From DASUZD01 sp036377055 (GTDB lineage Bacteria; Actinomycetota; Thermoleophilia; Gaiellales; Gaiellaceae), in assembly GCA_036377055.1 (NCBI GenBank), contig DASUZD010000194.1, positions 1 to 8,238 on the forward strand: a DNA stretch of 8,238 nucleotides. The letters run 5' to 3'. Below the pieces are notes generated by a model that worked only from the letters and a program-made list of their open reading frames with translations, had not been told where the DNA came from and did not search any database. Below are positions 5,358 through 8,238 of this stretch, one piece after another (the first letter of the stretch is position 1; each line of letters starts with the position of its first letter). The translations under genes and the position numbers were made by a program.

Positions 5358-6314
5358 CTGCGCCTCCCGTTCACGCGTGATTCCGGCGCGAGGAGGCTGC
5401 GAGGCAGGCCGCGACGCGAGCCAGGCGAGCGTGTCGCGCACCGTCTCGCGGAGTGGGCGGAACGTCAGGCCGGCAGCGAAGGCTCGGGTGCAGTCGACGG
5501 TCGACGCCCCCGGCGCGCCCGGCATCCAGAACGTCAGCTCCATCCGCGGCGCCACCCCGGCCTCGAGGAGGAACCGGTCGTCGACCCAGGTGAAGCTCGC
5601 GTCGCTGCCGGTCTCCGCTCGGCACGTCTCGAGCAGGCGTCCAAGCGTGAGCGGCCGGGCCGGGCCGGTCGCGTTGTAGACGCCTGTGCGGCCCGACTCT
5701 GCGCCCTCGAGCATCCAGTCCGCGAGGTCGCGCGCGTCCACGAACTGCACGGGGCGGTCAGGCTCGCCGGGCGCCAGGACCTCGCCGCCCTGCGCGATGC
5801 GGCGCGGCCAGTAGGAGAACCGGTCAGTCGGGTCGTACGGCCCGGCCAAGAGGCCCGCGCGGACGACGAGCGCCCGGCCGTGCAGCGCGCGCCCGAGGAC
5901 GCGCTCGCAGCCGGCCTTCAGCGCACCGAACGCGTCCGGGCTCGTCGCGGCGCCGGCGTTCGCGGGCGTTCGGAGCTCCGAGCCCTCGTGGAGACGCGGC
6001 ACGGCCGGGAAATCCGCGTAGACCGATAGCGTCGAGACGAACGTGTAGTGCTCCACCGCGGGCGCGAGCAGCGCGGCGCCGGCGGCGACGCTGGGCGGGG
6101 CGTGGCCGGAGGTGTCGACGACGGCGTCCCACCGGCGGCCGCGGAGCGCCGTGAGGTCGTCGTTTCGGTCGCCGCGCAGCTTCTCCGCGTCCGGGTAGAG
6201 GTCGGGGCCGTGCCGGCCGCGGTTGAAGAGCGTGACCTCGTGCCCGCGCGCGAGCGCCGCCTCGACGACGTGGCGGCCGAGGAAGACCGTGCCTCCGAGG
6301 ACCAGGAGCTTCAT
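5265..6314 (-). CDS. NAD-dependent epimerase/dehydratase (extended SDR) with altered active-site Tyr
   Basis: The protein has 349 residues. The N-terminus carries the Rossmann nucleotide-binding motif GGTVFLG (7-13) with NRGRH (31-35) after strand 2. These are followed by DAVVDTSG (63-70), FVSTLSVYAD (92-101), VVRAGLLAGPYDPTDRFSYW and RPVQFVDARDLADWM, all typical of extended short-chain dehydrogenases acting on nucleotide sugars or similar. The usual YxxxK pair appears as F129-G-A-L-K133 (TTC codon at 5930..5928). The catalytic Tyr is therefore replaced, and redox chemistry may be lost or changed. The usual C-terminal ending (REREAQLLRAWRER) is followed by about 22 extra Arg/Gly-rich residues that run into the opposing DUF6875-like gene. 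The start is ATG 6314..6312, with no clear ribosome site. It is divergent from the acyl-CoA ligase. Confidence 0.85.
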   Translation of the reverse strand: MKLLVLGGTVFLGRHVVEAALARGHEVTLFNRGRHGPDLYPDAEKLRGDRNDDLTALRGRRWDAVVDTSGHAPPSVAAGAALLAPAVEHYTFVSTLSVYADFPAVPRLHEGSELRTPANAGAATSPDAFGALKAGCERVLGRALHGRALVVRAGLLAGPYDPTDRFSYWPRRIAQGGEVLAPGEPDRPVQFVDARDLADWMLEGAESGRTGVYNATGPARPLTLGRLLETCRAETGSDASFTWVDDRFLLEAGVAPRMELTFWMPGAPGASTVDCTRAFAAGLTFRPLRETVRDTLAWLASRPASQPPRAGITREREAQLLRAWRERPRAVDLVGGHARARAVRPVRGG

Positions 6315-6352
6315 CGGTGCGTGGCGACCGTAAGAGCTGGCGCGGCTGTCGT

Positions 6353-6412
6353 GTTCTCGCGGGTTGCTCACTTCGAGCAAGGGCGAAGAAGACGCGCGCG
6401 GGACGCGAGAAC
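6353..6412. promoter_or_regulatory. Double-dyad element B in divergent promoter
   Basis: This element lies between the divergent epimerase (start 6314) and acyl-CoA ligase (start 6426). The inner dyad is TTGCTC (6364-6369), ACTTC, GAGCAA (6375-6380). It is flanked by TTCTCGC (6354-6360) and GGCGAAGAA (6382-6390), then GACG. Bases 6354-6394 align with element A (4496-4535) at 34 of 38 positions with four single-base gaps, counted by hand. A second, wider inverted repeat encloses it: GTTCTCGCG (6353-6361) and CGCGAGAAC (6404-6412), a perfect 9-bp pair 42 bp apart. It is probably a regulator binding site shared by both promoter regions. Confidence 0.6.
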
Positions 6413-6418
6413 TACGTT
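6413..6418 (+). promoter_or_regulatory. Candidate -10 box for a leaderless ligase transcript
   Basis: TACGTT fits the actinobacterial TAnnnT -10 pattern and ends 7 nt before the GTG start at 6426. That spacing would put the transcript start at or next to the start codon. AAGACG (6389-6394), 18 nt upstream, shares the central GAC with the -35 consensus. The absence of a good ribosome site before this GTG is consistent with leaderless translation. This is inference from spacing only. Confidence 0.3.
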
Positions 6419-6425
6419 CGCGCCG

Positions 6426-7919
6426 GTGCAGGCCGACGCCGCATCCTCGCTCGCCGAGGCGCTCGACGAGGCCTGCCGGAGCGCGCCCGATCGCGTCGCG
6501 CTCGTCCACGGCGGCCGCCGGACGACCTTCGCGGAGCTGCGCGCGGCGGCGGCTGCGCTCGCCGGGGAGTACCGCGCACGCGGGATCGCGCCGGGCGAAC
6601 GCGTCGTCTGCTCCGTGTCCAACCGTCCCGAGCACGTCGTCGCGCTCGTCGGCGCCTGGTGGGCGGGAGTCGTGCACGTCTGCGCGGACTACCGCTCGAC
6701 CGTGCGCGAGCTCGCGCATGTCGTCGGTCTCGCCGAGGCGCGGGCGCTCGTCTACGAGGCGCCGGACGGGGCGGCGGCGCCAGAAGCGCTGCGCCCGGGG
6801 CTCGAGGTTTTCACGGTCGGCGAGGGCATCCCGCCGGCGGGCGCAGAGCCGGTCGAGCGCGCGACGCCGTCGCCCGACGAGCCGGCGATCGTGTTCGTCA
6901 CGTCGGGGACGACAGGCGCGCCGAAGGCGACGATCGGCTACCACGGGAACCTCGCCGCGCGGTGGCAGCGCCTCTGGCGCTGGCTCGGCTTCCGCCCCGA
7001 CGACGTCCATCTCGCCCAGATGCCGCTCTCGCACGGGTTTGGCCTGCTGACGGCCGTGTCGGCGCTGCTCGCGAACGGTAGCGTCGTGCTGCTCGATCGG
7101 TTCTCGCCGGCGCGCGCGCTCGACGCGATCGAGAGCGAACGCGTCACGGTCCTCGGCGGCGCGCCGGCGCACTACAGGATGCTTCTGCACCAACAGGCCG
7201 AGGCGCCGCGGGACGTCACGTCCCTGCGGTTCGGCATCGGCACCGCGGCGGCGTTCTCGCCCGAGCTCGTCGCCAAGATCCGGGACGTGCTCGGCCTGCG
7301 CCTCGCGATCATGTACGGCTCGAGCGAAGGGATCGGCGTGGCCACGACCGACCAGGAGGACATCGCCCTCGGCGCCGTCGGCCGCCTCTCTCCGGGCGCC
7401 GCGACGATCGTCGCTCCCGATCGCACGCCGCTCCCGGTGGGCGAGCTCGGTGAGATCGCCTTCTCGCGAGCGGTCTTTCCCGTCCGTTACTGGGGCCGCG
7501 ACGGGCGGCCGCTCGGAGAGTGGTACTACTCGGGCGACCTCGGCCGGCTCGACGAGGAGGGCCGGCTTTACGTGTACGGGCGGCTGAAGCACCAGATCGA
7601 CCGCGGCGGCCTCAAGATCGACCCGGTCGAGGTCGAGGGCGCGCTCGCGCGCTCCCCCGGCGTGGCCGACGCCGCGGTGCTCGGGGTTCCCGATCCCGTC
7701 GTCGGCGAGCGCGTCTGCGCGTGCGTGGTCGCGGACGCAGGGGAGGCGCCGACCCTCGAGGGCATCCGCACCGCCCTGGCCGCGGAGCTCGCTCCCTACA
7801 AGCTGCCCGAGGACCTCTGCGTCCTCGACGAGATCCCGCGCACCGCGATCGGGAAGACGGACGTCCGCGCGTTGCGCGCGAGGATCGAGGAAGCGCGGCG
7901 CGAGAGCGTTCGCGTGTAG
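6426..7919 (+). CDS. AMP-forming acyl-CoA ligase (ANL superfamily)
   Basis: The protein has 497 residues, full length for the family, and is cytosolic. It activates a carboxylic acid with ATP to an acyl-AMP and then usually transfers it to CoA. Motifs in order are the P-loop TSGTTGAPK (159-167), the substrate-pocket region QMPLSHGFGLL, YGSSEG (297-302), YYSGD with ATP-ribose-binding D371, the hinge-region GRLKHQIDRGGLKIDPVEVE, and the C-terminal catalytic lysine K477 in RTAIGKTD. All key residues are present. No peptidyl-carrier domain follows, so a stand-alone acyl-CoA ligase (fatty or aromatic acid) is more likely than an NRPS module. The acid is unknown. The GTG at 6426 is chosen because the domain begins directly after it (SLAEALDEACRSAPDR) and the divergent promoter lies upstream. 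It ends 3 bp from the opposing CoA-transferase gene. Confidence 0.92.
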   Translation: MQADAASSLAEALDEACRSAPDRVALVHGGRRTTFAELRAAAAALAGEYRARGIAPGERVVCSVSNRPEHVVALVGAWWAGVVHVCADYRSTVRELAHVVGLAEARALVYEAPDGAAAPEALRPGLEVFTVGEGIPPAGAEPVERATPSPDEPAIVFVTSGTTGAPKATIGYHGNLAARWQRLWRWLGFRPDDVHLAQMPLSHGFGLLTAVSALLANGSVVLLDRFSPARALDAIESERVTVLGGAPAHYRMLLHQQAEAPRDVTSLRFGIGTAAAFSPELVAKIRDVLGLRLAIMYGSSEGIGVATTDQEDIALGAVGRLSPGAATIVAPDRTPLPVGELGEIAFSRAVFPVRYWGRDGRPLGEWYYSGDLGRLDEEGRLYVYGRLKHQIDRGGLKIDPVEVEGALARSPGVADAAVLGVPDPVVGERVCACVVADAGEAPTLEGIRTALAAELAPYKLPEDLCVLDEIPRTAIGKTDVRALRARIEEARRESVRV

Positions 7920-7922
7920 CGA

Positions 7923-8238
7923 TCAGGAGAGCCGCCAGGGCGCGGCGGGAACCGCGACCTGCGCATCGAGCGGCTCGAGATGGGCGCCCAGGAGCGGATC
8001 GCAAGGCAGCGCCGCGAGGTCCTCGCGCACGGCGGCTGCCGGCACACCCGCGTCCAGGAGAAGTAGCTCCCACTCCGCTGCGCTCCGGGAACGGAGTCGC
8101 GCGCCGGCGCGTCCGCAGATCGCTTCGAAGCGACGCCGCATCTCGTCGCCGTCCACCGCGACGGCGAGGTAGCCGTCGGCCGTCTCCAGCGGGCGGTCGA
8201 GCGGCCCCCACCGCGGCCGCCCGGCCGCGCCTGCCTGG
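7923..8238 (-). CDS. Family III CoA-transferase (CaiB/BaiF), C-terminal part
   Basis: The gene enters from the right edge, leaving about 104 residues visible and the 5' part outside the window. The visible frame reads GRPRWGPLDRPLETADGYLAVAVDGDEMRRRFEAIC, then SAAEWELLLLDAGVPAAAVREDL, PLLGAHLEP and a C-terminal APWRLS. This follows the second-half pattern of family III CoA-transferases: a TADGYLAV strand, then a helical stretch with AEWxxxLxxAGVPxxxV, then the return to the final strand. The catalytic Asp, in the N-terminal half, is not visible. Such enzymes move CoA between acyl-CoA and a free acid, matching a role beside an acyl-CoA ligase. A GTG at 8156 could be mistaken for a start, but the frame and homology continue upstream. 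It converges on the ligase with a 3-bp gap. Confidence 0.75.
   Translation of the reverse strand, partial: QAGAAGRPRWGPLDRPLETADGYLAVAVDGDEMRRRFEAICGRAGARLRSRSAAEWELLLLDAGVPAAAVREDLAALPCDPLLGAHLEPLDAQVAVPAAPWRLS

Noticed and set aside
6048..6425. N-terminal extension of the acyl-CoA ligase frame
   Set aside because: It overlaps the epimerase N-terminus in antisense and the promoter element. The ligase domain begins right after GTG 6426.
4470..6430. Shared translated phrase (VFSRLAQL / VFSRVAHF) in frames crossing elements A and B, suggesting a common short peptide
   Set aside because: The resemblance follows from the shared quasi-palindromic DNA read in opposite directions. Neither frame has its own start with a ribosome site, so a DNA-level element explains it better than a peptide.
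6315..7592. Long minus-strand frame extending the epimerase upstream by 426 codons
   Set aside because: It lies opposite the acyl-CoA ligase and has low-complexity, charged composition. The Rossmann motif begins right after ATG 6314, so the extension is a shadow.
7923..8156. Stand-alone 77-residue gene starting at GTG 8156
   Set aside because: The frame stays open to the window edge and the upstream residues (RPRWGPLDRPLETADGYLAV) match the CoA-transferase pattern, so it is the 3' end of a longer gene.

Overview
The window is very GC-rich (about 70% by eye). Its codons strongly prefer G or C in third position, and some genes start with GTG. The gene families present (14-TM MFS exporter, SPW-repeat membrane protein, CaiB/BaiF CoA-transferase, AMP-forming acyl-CoA ligase, single-domain globin) suggest a high-GC actinobacterial lineage, possibly Thermoleophilia. 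That assignment is inference, since no marker gene is present. High GC also creates very long spurious open frames opposite the real genes.

Layout. (1) Positions 1-2048, minus strand: a tight four-gene unit read right to left. It holds a small secreted protein, a lipocalin/DUF1579-like protein, an AraC-family regulator and the first 38 residues of a DHA2-type drug exporter that runs off the left edge. The junctions are a 1-nt overlap (TGATG), 12 nt and 31 nt. (2) Positions 2205-2597, plus strand: an SPW-repeat membrane protein, divergent from unit 1, followed by a strong GC hairpin. (3) Positions 2646-4470, minus strand: a metal-dependent amidohydrolase with an unusual long C-terminal extension, then a single-domain globin. 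(4) Positions 4608-5357, plus strand: a DUF6875-like protein whose 3' end overlaps by 93 bp the 3' end of (5), an SDR-type NAD-dependent epimerase/dehydratase (5265-6314, minus). (6) Positions 6426-7919, plus strand: an AMP-forming acyl-CoA ligase. It is separated by 3 bp from (7), the C-terminal part of a family III CoA-transferase (7923-8238, minus) that runs off the right edge.

How the genes may work together. Unit 1 looks like a regulator-plus-exporter operon with two envelope or ligand-binding-type small proteins. The right half is built from divergent gene pairs. The two divergent promoters there (amidohydrolase/DUF6875 and epimerase/ligase) carry nearly the same roughly 40-bp double-dyad element: by hand, 34 of 38 aligned bases match, with four single-base gaps. 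This is the most interesting signal in the window. It suggests that the amidohydrolase, DUF6875 protein, epimerase and acyl-CoA ligase are co-regulated by one unlinked transcription factor, or that the element is a dispersed intergenic repeat. Enzyme substrates cannot be read from the sequence. The CoA ligase, CoA-transferase and amidohydrolase would fit catabolism of a carboxylic acid. No RNA genes, CRISPR arrays, insertion sequences or att sites were seen.
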